DNA of 64,000 nucleotides from Synechococcus sp. A18-25c (GCF_014280035.1 NZ_CP047957.1:2046001-2110000), one strand, 5' to 3'; shown: positions 36,138 through 46,522, counted from the first letter of the stretch. The notes: a model not told the origin generated them from the letters alone. Numbers and translations: made by a program.

Positions 36138-37643
36138 ATGGCTGCACCGCCACTCCTGCTGGCACTGGATCAAGGCACCAGTAGCTCCCGGGCCGCGCTC
36201 TACGACGACCGTGGGTGTCCGATCGCCAGTGCCACTGCTCCTCTAGCGATCCAATACCCCGCTGATGGCTGGGTGGAACAAGACCCCATGGCCATCTGGG
36301 AGAGCCAGCGTCTGGCGATGAGCCGTCTGGAGCAATCCCTGACTCCAGAACAACGCAGTGCTGTCGTCGCCTGCGGCATCACCAATCAACGCGAGACCAC
36401 CATTCTTTGGCGCCGCAGCGATGGGCAGCCCTGCGGCCCAGCTCTGGTCTGGCAAGACGGCCGCACAGCTGATCTCTGCGAGCGATGGAAGCAGGAAGGT
36501 CTGGAAAAGGAGTGGAGAGTACGTACGGGGCTTCTTCTGGATCCCTACTTCAGCGCCAGCAAAATCCACTGGTTGATCCAGAACGAGGGGGCAGCCCGCC
36601 GAGCTGCCAACCAAGAGGATCTCTGCTTTGGAACAGTGGAGAGCTGGCTGCTGTGGCATCTGAGCGGGGCCACTCGGCATTGCTCCGATATGAGCAACGC
36701 CAGCCGCACGCTGTTGATGGACCTCAAGCGCCGGGAATGGGTGGAACCGTTCTGCGCGCAGGCCCTGCTTCCGACCAGTGCCCTGCCGACACTGGTGCCT
36801 TGCCGAGGTGATTTCGGCGCAATCGCGCCAGGGCTGCCGTTCGCGGGCGTGCCCATCCGCGCGCTTCTGGGTGATCAACAGGCCGCCACTCTCGGGCAGT
36901 TATGCCTTGAGCCTGGCGAAGCCAAATGCACCTACGGCACCGGTGCCTTCCTGGTGGTGAACACGGGCAGAACGATCCGCCGCAGTGATGCGGGACTGCT
37001 CAGCACGCTGGGCTGGACGGATGAAGAGGGTGAACCGACGTATTGCCTTGAAGGCAGCTTGTTCAACGCAGGCACCGTTGTTCAGTGGCTGAGGGATGGG
37101 CTCGGCATCATCGAAACCGCCGATGAGATCAACCGGCTCGCCAATGGGGTGGAGAACTCGGGAGGCGTGATGCTCGTCCCGGCGTTCACCGGCTGGGGAA
37201 CCCCCCATTGGGATCCAGGCGCCCGTGGGCTGCTGATCGGATTAACCCGGGACAGCGGTCGTGCCCAGATTGCCCGTGCAGCACTCGACGGCATCGCCCT
37301 TTCGGTGGCTGGCCTGGTGCAGCTTGCAGAGCAGTCGATCGGCCACAGCCTGGGCGAGCTCGCAGTCGACGGTGGAGCAGCAGCCTCGAATCCCCTTTTG
37401 CAGGCGCAGGCCGACAGCACAGGTCTGCGCGTGCGACGTCCAGCCCACCTGGAAAGCACCGCGCGGGGAGTGGCATTGCTGGCAGGCGTGCAATCGGGAG
37501 TGATTGCCGATCTCAGTGATCTGGTCTCAGCGCAAGAGCAGCAGACCGAGAGCTTCAACCCCTCGATGGGAACGGAAGAACGACAAGCCTGGCTTAAGCG
37601 CTGGAACGATGCTGTCGCACGGAGTCTTCACTGGCATGGATGA
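36138..37643 (+). CDS. glpK: glycerol kinase
   Basis: 501 residues, FGGY-family kinase making glycerol 3-phosphate from glycerol and ATP. LLALDQGTSSSRAALYD is the N-terminal phosphate loop; GITNQRETTILW, DPYFSASKIHWLI, FGTVESWLLWHLSG and ALLGDQQAATLGQ are all characteristic. ATG at 36138 gives the normal length; GTG at 36120 is also open. No glycerol facilitator gene is adjacent. It overlaps glpD by eight bases, so the two are coupled and form a glycerol catabolism unit. Confidence 0.95.
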   Translation: MAAPPLLLALDQGTSSSRAALYDDRGCPIASATAPLAIQYPADGWVEQDPMAIWESQRLAMSRLEQSLTPEQRSAVVACGITNQRETTILWRRSDGQPCGPALVWQDGRTADLCERWKQEGLEKEWRVRTGLLLDPYFSASKIHWLIQNEGAARRAANQEDLCFGTVESWLLWHLSGATRHCSDMSNASRTLLMDLKRREWVEPFCAQALLPTSALPTLVPCRGDFGAIAPGLPFAGVPIRALLGDQQAATLGQLCLEPGEAKCTYGTGAFLVVNTGRTIRRSDAGLLSTLGWTDEEGEPTYCLEGSLFNAGTVVQWLRDGLGIIETADEINRLANGVENSGGVMLVPAFTGWGTPHWDPGARGLLIGLTRDSGRAQIARAALDGIALSVAGLVQLAEQSIGHSLGELAVDGGAAASNPLLQAQADSTGLRVRRPAHLESTARGVALLAGVQSGVIADLSDLVSAQEQQTESFNPSMGTEERQAWLKRWNDAVARSLHWHG

Positions 37644-39204
37644 CACCGCTTACGACCTTCTGATCATCGGTGGCGGAGCCAGCGGTGCTTGCGTCGCCTA
37701 TGAAGCCGTCCGCCGCGGCCTGCGGGTTGCGCTGCTCGAAGCGAATGACTTCGCCAGTGGCACCAGCTCCCGTAGCACCAAATTGCTGCATGGCGGTGTC
37801 CGCTATCTCGAGCTGGCTTTCAAAACCGCTGACCGAGCGCAGCTGCGCCTTGTGAGGGAAGCCCTGCTGGAACGCGGACACTGGTTGCAGCAAGCTCCAT
37901 TTCTGGCCCATCGCCTGGAGCTCGCGCTACCGACCGACTGCGTGATCGGGCAGCTCTACTACCGCCTTGGGCTCGGTCTCTATGACGCCCTGTCTGGCCA
38001 GGCAGGAATCGGCAACAGCAGACTATTAACGAAGCAGCAGCTGCAGGTTGCCCTGCCCCAGCTTCGTGACGACATTCGCAGGGGAGTGGCCTACAGCGAT
38101 GGACAATTCGACGATGCTCGCCTGAATCTGCTGCTGGCCCTGACCGCCGAGCAGGCCGGTGCTGTCGTGAGGAACCGCATGCCAGTCGTCGCACTGGAGA
38201 AGAACAGCGACGGGCAGGTGTGTGGCGCCATCAGCGAAAACGCACGCGGGGAACGTCAGCGCTGGCGTGCACGCACGGTGGTCAATGCCACCGGACTGCA
38301 TGCTGATGCGGTGCGACGCATGGCAGAGGGGGACTGCCGTGAACGCATGCTCACGAGCCGCGGTGTTCACATCGTGCTCAAGCAGAACCTCTGTCCTGAA
38401 CGGATGGGACTGCTGCTGCCCTCCACCGATGACGGACGGGTTCTGTTCATGTTGCCGTTCTTCGGGGGCACGCTGGTGGGCACCACTGAGACTGCCTGCC
38501 CTCAGGAGCAGGCGGCACAGCCGTCCGATCAGGAGCAGACCTACCTGATCAACTATGTGAAGCGATGGTTCCCTGACATGGGTGACCCCGAGATCGGCAG
38601 CTGCTGGGCGGGCGGCCGACCGCTCCTCAAACCCGCCGATGCCGATCTGAACAGCAGCCGTGTCGTGCGGGAGCACGAGGTGGAGACCCTGCCGAGTGGA
38701 TTGGTGAGTGTGATGGGCGGTAAATGGACCACCTGCCGTCCAATGGCAATCGACACGCTGGATGCCGTTGCCAAGCAACTGGACAGGCCCCTGCCACCTG
38801 CCAAAAGGCTGCCTTTATTGGGATCCGACGTCGATCCATCCAAGACCTCAGAACGACTGATGCAACAACGTCAGCAACTGAGCGATCTGCTTCCTGACTC
38901 CCCCTGGCTTCAGAACCAGATCGAGCACCTGGAGGGCAATCACGGGCTGGCTGCAGCCGAGCTGGTGAACGGATGGACGGTCTCACAACGGGAACCACTG
39001 AGCGACGTGATTCCAATCTGTGAGGGAGAGCTTCGCCACGCCGTCAACGCAGAACATGCTCATAGCGTCACCGATCTGCTGGCACGACGGAATCGTCTGG
39101 CCATGGTGAACTGTGGCGAAGCGAACCGCCTCACACCAGCGGTGAGGGCGATTCTTGAAGAGTGCGGCAGGGATGAGAGCTCAGCGCTTGCTTTAGATGC
39201 TTGA
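37636..39204 (+). CDS. glpD: FAD-dependent glycerol-3-phosphate dehydrogenase
   Basis: 522 residues. It oxidises glycerol 3-phosphate to dihydroxyacetone phosphate and passes electrons to the quinone pool. The FAD loop is LLIIGGGASGACVAYEAVRR and the family motif FASGTSSRSTKLLHGGVRYL is complete; MGGKWTTCRPMAIDT supports it. The C-terminal helical domain (about 380-522) is present. ATG at 37636 lies within the glpK end. It is convergent with the GH13 gene, with an 18-base gap and no visible terminator. Confidence 0.95.
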   Translation: MDDTAYDLLIIGGGASGACVAYEAVRRGLRVALLEANDFASGTSSRSTKLLHGGVRYLELAFKTADRAQLRLVREALLERGHWLQQAPFLAHRLELALPTDCVIGQLYYRLGLGLYDALSGQAGIGNSRLLTKQQLQVALPQLRDDIRRGVAYSDGQFDDARLNLLLALTAEQAGAVVRNRMPVVALEKNSDGQVCGAISENARGERQRWRARTVVNATGLHADAVRRMAEGDCRERMLTSRGVHIVLKQNLCPERMGLLLPSTDDGRVLFMLPFFGGTLVGTTETACPQEQAAQPSDQEQTYLINYVKRWFPDMGDPEIGSCWAGGRPLLKPADADLNSSRVVREHEVETLPSGLVSVMGGKWTTCRPMAIDTLDAVAKQLDRPLPPAKRLPLLGSDVDPSKTSERLMQQRQQLSDLLPDSPWLQNQIEHLEGNHGLAAAELVNGWTVSQREPLSDVIPICEGELRHAVNAEHAHSVTDLLARRNRLAMVNCGEANRLTPAVRAILEECGRDESSALALDA

Positions 39205-39222
39205 AGGCTGGGCTGGCTGCGT

Positions 39223-40920
39223 TCAAAGGGGTTGCGGGGCGTGCTCGGCCTCCGGCACATCCTCCACTTCAATAACGTCTTCCACCTCACCGATCAGCCA
39301 CCAGCTGTATCCATGGGCAGGCAGATACACAAACCACGCCTCTGATGCAGGCGGGTATTCACAGCCCCAGAGCACCTCACGGGTTCGCTCACCGCGCCAG
39401 CGGCTGAGGTCGAGCCGCAGAGAGGCCCCCGCCGCAGACAGGTTGGCAGCCACCAGCACCGTCATCCCGCCATCACAGCGCACGTAGCTGATCACACTCG
39501 GATGGGTGCAGTGCAACAGTTCAAAGTCACCATGGCGAAGGGCAGGTAGCAGCCGCCGACAGGTGAGCATGCGCCGATGCCAGTTCAGCAGTGAGGCAGG
39601 GAACTGCTTCTGAACCTCCACATTCACCACGCGGTAGTCGTAGCCCGGAGAGGTGATCGGTGGGAGCACCAGCAGGGGATCGGGTGCTGTCGAGAACCCG
39701 CCGTTTCGTGCTGGAGTCCACGCCATGGGAGTGCGGTTGGGATCGCGATCTCGCAGTCCAGGCCAGTCCCCCATGCCCAACTCATCGCCGTAGTAGAGGC
39801 AAGGCATTCCGGGAAGGCTGTAGAGCAAAGCATGCAGAACCCGGTTGGAACCTGAATCGCCATTGAGGAGAGGGGCTAAACGACGATTAATGCCCCAGTT
39901 GAGCCAGTGCCCCTGACCTTGATGAAGACCAGCGCGAATGGTCTGAATCACCTGTTCGGGGACCAGATGGCCATCGCCCAGCCAAAGCTCGTCGTGATTG
40001 CGCAATGGCAGAGCCCACCGGCATCCACGCACGGTCTGCTGCGCCTCTTTCAGACAGGAGCACAAGTCTTTGACTGCACCACTGGCAATGGCAGCGAACA
40101 AATGGGCGGTTAAGACGAAGTTGAACGCTCCATGCAGCTCATCTGACATCAGATAAGGAGCGATCTCATCCAGGGGCTGAATGGCTTCCCCGAGCAGGAG
40201 CACATCACGGCCATGGGAATTGACCCGTTCTCGCAAACGCTTCAGAAACGCGTGCGTTTCAGGCAAACCTTCACAGCGGGTGCCTTCGGCCTCAAAAAGA
40301 AACGGCACAGCATCCAGCCGAAAGCCGTCCACACCTCGCTCGATCCAAAAATCCACCACATCCAGCATTGCCTCCTGGACGAATGGGTTGTCGTAGTTCA
40401 GGTCGGGCTGATGACGCAAAAACCGGTGCAGGTAGTACTGGCCAGCCACCTCGTCCCACTCCCAGTTGGACGACTCGAAATGACGGAACAGCACCGGAGC
40501 ATCCGCATAACGATGGGGGTCATCGCTCCAGACATAGATGTCGCGTTCAGGACTGCCCTTTGGAGCCCAACGAGCTCGCTGGAACCAGGGATGCAGGGTG
40601 CTGGTGTGGTTCATGACCAGGTCCATCACCACTTTGATGCCCTGCCCATGCGCTGCAGTCAGCACCCGATGAAACGCAGAGAGATCTCCGAGGTCGGGAT
40701 GAATCGCCTTGAAATCGGTGATGTCATACCCACCGTCCTGCAACGGTGACGGATAGATGGGCGTCAGCCAGATCGCTTCGACGCCGAGCCAGCGCAGATA
40801 AGGGAGACGGTTGGCCAACCCCTGCAAGTCACCAATTCCGTCGCCATTGCCATCGGCATAGCTGCGCACAATCAACTGATAGATGACGGCTCCGTTCCAC
40901 CACGGCAGCTTCTGACTCAT
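39223..40920 (-). CDS. trehalose synthase-like GH13 enzyme (maltose glucosylmutase type)
   Basis: 565 residues. WWNGAVIYQLIVRSYADGNG, YPSPLQDGGYDITDF, HPWFQRARWAPKGSPERD and GVDGFRLDAVPFLFEAEG follow bacterial TreS closely. The four GH13 regions are intact: DLVMNHTS, GFRLDAVP (nucleophile Asp), LLLGEA (acid Glu) and LRNHDE. TreS interconverts maltose and trehalose; related enzymes act as alpha-glucosidases or glucosylglycerol-processing enzymes, so the substrate is inferred. There is no maltokinase extension. The C terminus has a repeated acidic EVEDVIEVEDVPEAEH. ATG at 40920 is chosen over GTG at 40932. Confidence 0.8.
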   Translation of the reverse strand: MSQKLPWWNGAVIYQLIVRSYADGNGDGIGDLQGLANRLPYLRWLGVEAIWLTPIYPSPLQDGGYDITDFKAIHPDLGDLSAFHRVLTAAHGQGIKVVMDLVMNHTSTLHPWFQRARWAPKGSPERDIYVWSDDPHRYADAPVLFRHFESSNWEWDEVAGQYYLHRFLRHQPDLNYDNPFVQEAMLDVVDFWIERGVDGFRLDAVPFLFEAEGTRCEGLPETHAFLKRLRERVNSHGRDVLLLGEAIQPLDEIAPYLMSDELHGAFNFVLTAHLFAAIASGAVKDLCSCLKEAQQTVRGCRWALPLRNHDELWLGDGHLVPEQVIQTIRAGLHQGQGHWLNWGINRRLAPLLNGDSGSNRVLHALLYSLPGMPCLYYGDELGMGDWPGLRDRDPNRTPMAWTPARNGGFSTAPDPLLVLPPITSPGYDYRVVNVEVQKQFPASLLNWHRRMLTCRRLLPALRHGDFELLHCTHPSVISYVRCDGGMTVLVAANLSAAGASLRLDLSRWRGERTREVLWGCEYPPASEAWFVYLPAHGYSWWLIGEVEDVIEVEDVPEAEHAPQPL

Positions 40921-41041
40921 CAAGCCGATCACTCTCTCTTCGTAGTAAGCGCAATCGGCTTTGGCGTCATCCCCCCCTTGGCAACGGTTGATGGGATGGA
41001 ATTGCGAGCATGACGTTCAGTAAGCGCCTGTTTCTGACGTC

Positions 41042-42442
41042 ATGGCTCAAGCCGGCACAGCCACCGCGTTCAGCGATACCGATCTGCAACGGATGCGCGA
41101 ACCCGTCCTGCAAGGCGTCACGCATCCGGAACGCTGGCGGCGAGAGCAACTGCGGCGCCTACGAAATCTCGTCACCGAGCACGAGTCGGCGATTCTCGAG
41201 GCACTCCATCAAGACCTCGCCAAACCTCCCCTGGAAGCCATGGCCGAGGTGGTGGCCCTGCTTCAAGAGCTCAATCTTGCTGAACGGCGTTTGCGCTCTT
41301 GGATGCGACCACATCGCGTTCGCGTCCCGATCGTGCAAAAGCCTGGTCGCGCCGAACTGATCCGGGAGCCCCTGGGGTGTGTTCTGCTGATCGGCCCTTG
41401 GAACCTGCCATTCAGTCTCACCCTGTGGCCCCTCGTGAGTGCACTGGCGGCCGGGAACACCGCCGTGATCAAACCGTCAGAACATGCTCCGGCCACTGCA
41501 GAGCTGATTGAACGGGTGATCCCCATGCACTTTCCACAGGACGTGGTCACCGTGGTCAATGGAGATGGAGACGTGGCCGCGAACCTGGTGCGTCAGCGCT
41601 TTGATCACATTTTCTTCACCGGTGGCGGACGGATCGGCGCGAAGGTTTTGGAGGGCGCTGCCGCCAACCTCACACCAGTGACGTTGGAATTGGGAGGGAA
41701 AAACCCGGCGATCGTCCTCAACGATGCCGATCTCGACGTGACGGCGCGGCGGCTGGTGTGGGGCAAGGGTTTCAATGCTGGACAAGCCTGCATCGCGCCG
41801 GATCACCTGTTCGTTCAGGAAAGTGTGCGCGAACCCCTGCTGAATGCAATCGCTCGGGAGAGGCTCAGGCTCTATGGCGAACAACCGCTTGATTCAGAGG
41901 ATTTGTGCTGCCTTATCCACGACAGGCACTACAGCAGGCTGGAAGCGCTGTTGCGGGGTGCAGAAGCAGAAGGACGGGTGCTGCTGGGCGGCGAATTCGA
42001 TCCTGAACGACGCCGAATCGCGCCCAGCCTGATCGCCGTGCACGACGACCATGACCCCTTGATGACCGATGAGCTGTTCGGCCCCCTTCTGCCCGTGCTC
42101 ACCATCCCGAATCTGGATGCGGCCATCGAACACATCCAGAAACAAGACAAGCCCCTCGCCCTCTACCTGTTTGGCGGTGACACCAACCATCAGAAGCAGC
42201 TGCTGCGCCAAACCAGTTCAGGTGGAGTGTGTTTTAACGATGTGGTGATGCAGGCAGGTGTTCCTGATCTGCCATTCGGGGGGGTGGGCGCCAGCGGCAT
42301 GGGTGCCCACCACGGCGAAGCTGGATTCCGCACCTTTTCCCATGAACGCTCCGTGCTGCGTCGCCCGTTCTGGCTCGATCTCCCCCAGCGCTATCCCCCG
42401 TACACGCTGAGCCCAGACACATTTCGTCGTCTGCTGAGCTGA
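41042..42442 (+). CDS. class 3-type aldehyde dehydrogenase
   Basis: 466 residues, NAD(P)-dependent. Cofactor loop FFTGGGRIGAKVLE, catalytic glutamate in VTLELGGKNPAIV and catalytic cysteine in GFNAGQACIAPDHLFVQ; the C terminus FGGVGASGMGAHHGEAGFRT is typical of the fatty/aromatic aldehyde dehydrogenases (ALDH3). Cyanobacterial relatives oxidise fatty or apocarotenoid aldehydes. ATG at 41042. It is divergent from the GH13 gene and followed by the LysM gene 78 bases later. Confidence 0.9.
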   Translation: MAQAGTATAFSDTDLQRMREPVLQGVTHPERWRREQLRRLRNLVTEHESAILEALHQDLAKPPLEAMAEVVALLQELNLAERRLRSWMRPHRVRVPIVQKPGRAELIREPLGCVLLIGPWNLPFSLTLWPLVSALAAGNTAVIKPSEHAPATAELIERVIPMHFPQDVVTVVNGDGDVAANLVRQRFDHIFFTGGGRIGAKVLEGAAANLTPVTLELGGKNPAIVLNDADLDVTARRLVWGKGFNAGQACIAPDHLFVQESVREPLLNAIARERLRLYGEQPLDSEDLCCLIHDRHYSRLEALLRGAEAEGRVLLGGEFDPERRRIAPSLIAVHDDHDPLMTDELFGPLLPVLTIPNLDAAIEHIQKQDKPLALYLFGGDTNHQKQLLRQTSSGGVCFNDVVMQAGVPDLPFGGVGASGMGAHHGEAGFRTFSHERSVLRRPFWLDLPQRYPPYTLSPDTFRRLLS

Positions 42443-42520
42443 GCATCCTGAGGCCATCGCCGGACAGAGACTGGCATCAAGCCAGAGGCACCTTATGGTT
42501 CGCCCAGCCACCGGAGACGC

Positions 42521-43594
42521 ATGCGCCGCACCCTCCTCACCATCTTGACCGTGATGGCCCTTTCGCCCCTGGCAGGCCATGCGGCGTCTGTCACTGTCAA
42601 ACCAGGTGAGACTCTGTCCGACATTGCGGCTCGCTACGGCGTCTCCATCAACAGCCTGATGCGCTTGAACGGACTGCGCGACCCGAATTTCGTGCAGGTC
42701 GGCCAGCGGCTGCAAATTCCCGGAGCGGTCAGTGCTGGCTCTGGCCGCCACACTGTGCGATCCGGCGACACCCTCAGCCAAATCGCTGTTCAGTATCGCG
42801 TCACGGAACGTCAGCTGATTGTGCTGAACGGCTTGGCGAGTGCCGATCACGTGGAAATCGGCCAAACCCTAAAACTGCCGAGCAATGCAGTGCTTCCACA
42901 ACCCGCACCTCAGGCAACTGCGCGCGTTCAACCCGTCCCGATCAAGGCCAATCCCAACGCCACCTCCCACACGGTGGCGCGTGGTCAGACGCTCACGCAG
43001 ATCGCCAAGGCTTACAACATCCCGATGGCGTCCTTGATCAGCATCAATGCCATTGCCAATCCGAATCAGGTGAAAGTGGGCACCCAATTGATGCTGCGCT
43101 CGAGCCAACCCGAGGTGGACACCACATCGGCCGCCGGAGATTCCGTGCCAGCCGCGCAAGCATCTGAGAGTTCACAGGACACGGTTTCCAACACGACATC
43201 TCAGAGCCAGCCTGACTCTGAGCCCCAGGCCAACCAACCTGTGGTGGAGGAGACGGTGACGACAGACACCGTGATCACAGAAACCATCGAGAAAGAACCG
43301 GTGGCGACCGCTGCTGCCAGCCAGACTGGAAACACCAGCGCCCAGCCGAAGCAGGCCGCTTGGAGAACCTATGGCCCCCTCCAAGTCGACTGGGGCAACT
43401 GGCAGTCAATGGCTGGCAGCGAAGTGGCACCCACCCTCAATGGCGAGGGACAGTCCTTTTATGTTGCCGTGAATTGTTCAGCGAAAAAAATCAACGTGAC
43501 GGGCGCCAACGGCATGTGGAAGAACTGGATCGCACCACAGACTGAGTTTGAACGCGCCCTTGTGAAGGATCGCTGCGCTGCCATTAAGAGCTGA
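42521..43594 (+). CDS. exported protein with three LysM domains
   Basis: 357 residues. A signal peptide is evident (RRTLLTILTVMALSPLAGHA, cleavage near residue 22). Three LysM repeats follow, starting near residues 23, 75 and 146 (VTVKPGETLSDIAARYGV, HTVRSGDTLSQIAVQYRV, HTVARGQTLTQIAKAYNI), which bind peptidoglycan. A Thr/Gln/Glu-rich linker (about 195-275) leads to a distinct C-terminal domain with WRTYGPLQVDWGNWQSMAGS and two late cysteines. No hydrolase motif is seen. GGAG precedes the ATG by five bases. Convergent with recQ. Confidence 0.85.
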   Translation: MRRTLLTILTVMALSPLAGHAASVTVKPGETLSDIAARYGVSINSLMRLNGLRDPNFVQVGQRLQIPGAVSAGSGRHTVRSGDTLSQIAVQYRVTERQLIVLNGLASADHVEIGQTLKLPSNAVLPQPAPQATARVQPVPIKANPNATSHTVARGQTLTQIAKAYNIPMASLISINAIANPNQVKVGTQLMLRSSQPEVDTTSAAGDSVPAAQASESSQDTVSNTTSQSQPDSEPQANQPVVEETVTTDTVITETIEKEPVATAAASQTGNTSAQPKQAAWRTYGPLQVDWGNWQSMAGSEVAPTLNGEGQSFYVAVNCSAKKINVTGANGMWKNWIAPQTEFERALVKDRCAAIKS

Positions 43595-43601
43595 TCAGCA
43601 C

Positions 43602-45089
43602 TCAGGCTGCCCAATGCAAAGGCCAGGGCTTACGCAGAAAGCGTCGGCCACTGTCCTTGAGATACAGCCTCTGACTGCCGTCGTTGCTTTCGTGGATGAG
43701 TTCTTCCTGCACCAATCGTCGGGTTAACCAACCCCAGTGGGGTGCACGACCTTCCTCCAGGTTGAGACGCTCGCTCAAGCTGCGTGCATCCGTTCCGTGC
43801 TCTTGAGCGAGGCATTCGAGCACCGCTTTGGCTTCATCCGACCAATCCAAGCGTGGAGCCTGAGAAAGACATCGATCACAGCGGCCGCAGGGAGGCACCA
43901 ACTCGCCAACTGACAGCAGAAGCGATTGCTCGCGGCAATACTCGCCTTCGGCCACAGCTTCCATGCGACGCAACTGCTGTTGCGCCAGTTCAATCCGCCG
44001 CGCTTCTTCAACGGCATCCGTCCCTGAGGTGCGCCTCAGAGCACTCTGCATCGCCCAGCCAAGGCTGGTGCGGTCCCGGGGTGAGAAAAGAACCAGGCAA
44101 TGGGCTGGGAGGCCATCACGCCCGGCACGCCCGGATTCCTGCAGATAGCCCTCAGGAGTGCTGGGCAAATCCAGATGCAACACCAGGCCGACATCAGCTC
44201 GGTCCACACCCATCCCAAACGCCACGGTGGCCACCAAGACAGGGGCCTCGGCCTCGAGAAAATGCGCTAATGCGCGATGTCTCACATCTGGCTCAAGACC
44301 AGCGTGGTAAGCGATGGCCTGAACACCACTGGCACAAAGGCGTTCCGTCCATTGCTCCACAGACCGTCGCGTGCGCGCATAAATCAGACAGGCGCCCCGA
44401 GCCTGCTGAAGGGCCTCCAGAACATCGGGCAACGGATCCTTTGCCCGACGACGCATGGCGTAGTGCAGATTCTCGCGGCGAGCGGAACCGACCTGAATCA
44501 GAGGACGCCTCAGATGCAGAAGGCGCAGGATGTCGGCCCTGACGCGAGGTGCGGCGGTGGCACTGAGAGCCACCATCGGCACCCCCGGGCACAAATCTCT
44601 GAGTTGACCCAGACGGCGATAGTCGGGCCTGAAGTCGTGCCCCCAGGCGCTGATGCAATGGGCTTCATCCACTGCAAAAGCAACCAACTGACTCGTTGCG
44701 GCGTGCTCCTGAAGGATGGATCGCGTCGCTTCTCCCTGCAGTCGCTCGGGGGCGAGATACAGCAGTCGGAGATCACCATCGGAAAGCTGGCGCAAGATCT
44801 CACGGCGGCGGTCGGGCTCGATGCCACCGTGGAGACACGCCGCCGCAATATCACGACGATGCAGCTGCAGCACCTGGTCCTCCATCAGGGCGACCAGGGG
44901 CGAAATCACCACCACAAGCCCTGAGCGCACTAGGGCGGGCAATTGATAACAAAGAGATTTACCTCCGCCGGTCGGGAGCACTGCGAGACAGTCCTGGCCT
45001 CGCAACAAACACTCGACCACGGGACGCTGCCCAGGGCGAAAATCCTCCCAGCCGTAATAGCGTTCCAACGCATCCAGCAGTAGATCCAA
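43602..45089 (-). CDS. recQ: ATP-dependent DNA helicase RecQ (short form)
   Basis: 495 residues. Walker [19 protein letters not shown] box [18 protein letters not shown], motif [12 protein letters not shown], and the zinc-binding cysteines (EYCREQ, then CGRCDRC). The C-terminal winged-helix part is short and the HRDC domain of E. coli RecQ is absent, as in many small bacterial RecQs. The start is TTG at 45089. It lies 42 bases downstream of the unrecognised 358-residue gene on the same strand, separated by a perfect 14-base palindrome. Confidence 0.92.
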   Translation of the reverse strand: MDLLLDALERYYGWEDFRPGQRPVVECLLRGQDCLAVLPTGGGKSLCYQLPALVRSGLVVVISPLVALMEDQVLQLHRRDIAAACLHGGIEPDRRREILRQLSDGDLRLLYLAPERLQGEATRSILQEHAATSQLVAFAVDEAHCISAWGHDFRPDYRRLGQLRDLCPGVPMVALSATAAPRVRADILRLLHLRRPLIQVGSARRENLHYAMRRRAKDPLPDVLEALQQARGACLIYARTRRSVEQWTERLCASGVQAIAYHAGLEPDVRHRALAHFLEAEAPVLVATVAFGMGVDRADVGLVLHLDLPSTPEGYLQESGRAGRDGLPAHCLVLFSPRDRTSLGWAMQSALRRTSGTDAVEEARRIELAQQQLRRMEAVAEGEYCREQSLLLSVGELVPPCGRCDRCLSQAPRLDWSDEAKAVLECLAQEHGTDARSLSERLNLEEGRAPHWGWLTRRLVQEELIHESNDGSQRLYLKDSGRRFLRKPWPLHWAA

Positions 45090-45123
45090 GACACACCACG
45101 GATGGCGTCCTCAGCTTACTGAG

Positions 45124-45137
45124 CACTAGATCTAGTG
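45124..45137. repeat. perfect 14-base palindrome
   Basis: CACTAGATCTAGTG is identical on both strands. It spans the last codons of the 358-residue gene and lies 35 bases upstream of the recQ start. The position would suit an operator for recQ, but a chance origin is possible. Confidence 0.5.
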
Positions 45138-46208
45138 AATCGGTGGGGGATCCAGCTGGTCAGCCGATTCCTCCACCAACTGCAGCCGAACGCGCTTCCC
45201 TCCCGCCAGCTCACCCAGCGAAACGCGGAGCGTGGCTCCACTCAAGCTTTGCAGCGCAGAAAGAACATCCCGTAGATAAGGCGTGCTGCTGCCGCTCTCG
45301 ACCCAAAGACGCTCTTGCAGGCCTCCCAATCGGCGCCAAGACGTATGCAGTTTGAGAACTGCCGATTCCAGAGCCTGGGCCTGACCGACGGCATCGGCGA
45401 GGAGGCCGAGGGCATCCAGACGCTGCGCTTCCTGCATGGCCTTTTCCAGATCGAGCTCACCCTGCTGGAAGGCACGCACCGCCTCACCGGATTCGGTCGC
45501 CTTGGTGATCCACCGCGCTGTGTGTGTCACATCTTTGATGCGATCAAGCTCCGGTTCATCGCGAAGCACCTTGCGCAGTTCGTCTTGCTGTGGCTCAGGC
45601 AATTTCGCCAGCTCACGGACCAGGGGCGCCACAACCTTCGGTGGAAGGAGATTCTCCTGGGTGCGCTGACGAATTTCCTCAGGAAGCAGGGGACTGGTGG
45701 CTGCGGTGAACTCATCCGTGAGACGTCGCACCTGTTTGCGGGTGATCTCCTGGCCCTCATTGGCTGCTTCCGAGATCATCAATTGCACTTCGGGAGCCGC
45801 CTGTGCAGTTTCCATGAAGGCCCGCTTGGAGAACTGATTAACGCTGCTCTCTTCCAACATGCCGTCACCCAACATGTCCTGGGCGGACTCCGCCAGCTGA
45901 ATCAAGCCGTAGGCACGGGTCTTGCTGATCTCTCGCTCGCGCAACCACTGCAGGAACCCGGCACCACGACCCTCTCCGCCACGCTTTTCGCGATCGCGCA
46001 CAGCCTTGAGGATGCGTCCGCGCCAGATTTCCGTTTGCAGATCGAACTTGTCACAGACCGCCCAGGCCTGTTCAAGCCGAGCCAGAAACTCCATGGTGCT
46101 GATGTCGTCCTGGTCTGGATCGGGAAGATCCAGCTCCAGCACAGGAGGCTCAGGTTGTGTGGGTAGCAAGGTCAGCAACGCACCGAAGGCTGGATGCTGC
46201 CATGGCAC
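45132..46208 (-). CDS. uncharacterised 358-residue protein, possibly DNA-binding
   Basis: GTG start at 46208 (an ATG at residue 39 is an alternative). The N-terminal half is charged and helical, with [20 protein letters not shown] resembling the helix-turn-helix neighbourhood of ParB/KorB-like proteins; then [20 protein letters not shown] and several short helices. The C-terminal ~70 residues may form a small beta domain ([19 protein letters not shown]). I do not recognise the family. It is upstream of recQ and divergent from psaE across 101 bases, sharing that promoter region. Confidence 0.6.
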   Translation of the reverse strand: MPWQHPAFGALLTLLPTQPEPPVLELDLPDPDQDDISTMEFLARLEQAWAVCDKFDLQTEIWRGRILKAVRDREKRGGEGRGAGFLQWLREREISKTRAYGLIQLAESAQDMLGDGMLEESSVNQFSKRAFMETAQAAPEVQLMISEAANEGQEITRKQVRRLTDEFTAATSPLLPEEIRQRTQENLLPPKVVAPLVRELAKLPEPQQDELRKVLRDEPELDRIKDVTHTARWITKATESGEAVRAFQQGELDLEKAMQEAQRLDALGLLADAVGQAQALESAVLKLHTSWRRLGGLQERLWVESGSSTPYLRDVLSALQSLSGATLRVSLGELAGGKRVRLQLVEESADQLDPPPIH

Positions 46209-46309
46209 ACCACAAGGTCTTCAATTGCTGGACGACATTGTGTGTCACTCAATCCCTGAAGGGGAGACACGGCGATACGCTCTGCATGCAGCCGAGTTCC
46301 AGCGCAGCG

Positions 46310-46519
46310 ATGGCGATCTCCCGCGGTGACATGGTGCGCATCAAGCGCCCTGAGTCTTACTGGTTCAACGAAGTGGGCAAGGTGGCGTCCATTGACACCT
46401 CCGGAATCCGCTACCCCGTTGTGGTCCGTTTTGAACAGGTCAACTACAACGGCCTGCAGGGCACAGACGGTGGCATCAACACCAATAACTTTGCGATGTC
46501 CGAACTCGAGCCCGCTTGA
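46310..46519 (+). CDS. psaE: photosystem I subunit IV
   Basis: 69 residues. [19 protein letters not shown], then [20 protein letters not shown] and [20 protein letters not shown] are the full SH3-like PsaE fold. PsaE sits on the stromal (cytoplasmic) face of PSI, helps dock ferredoxin and supports cyclic electron flow. The ATG at 46310 begins the canonical protein; an open frame further upstream is a shadow. mutM starts three bases after its stop, an unusual pairing of a highly expressed photosystem gene with a repair gene. Confidence 0.97.
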   Translation: MAISRGDMVRIKRPESYWFNEVGKVASIDTSGIRYPVVVRFEQVNYNGLQGTDGGINTNNFAMSELEPA

Positions 46520-46522
46520 GTC

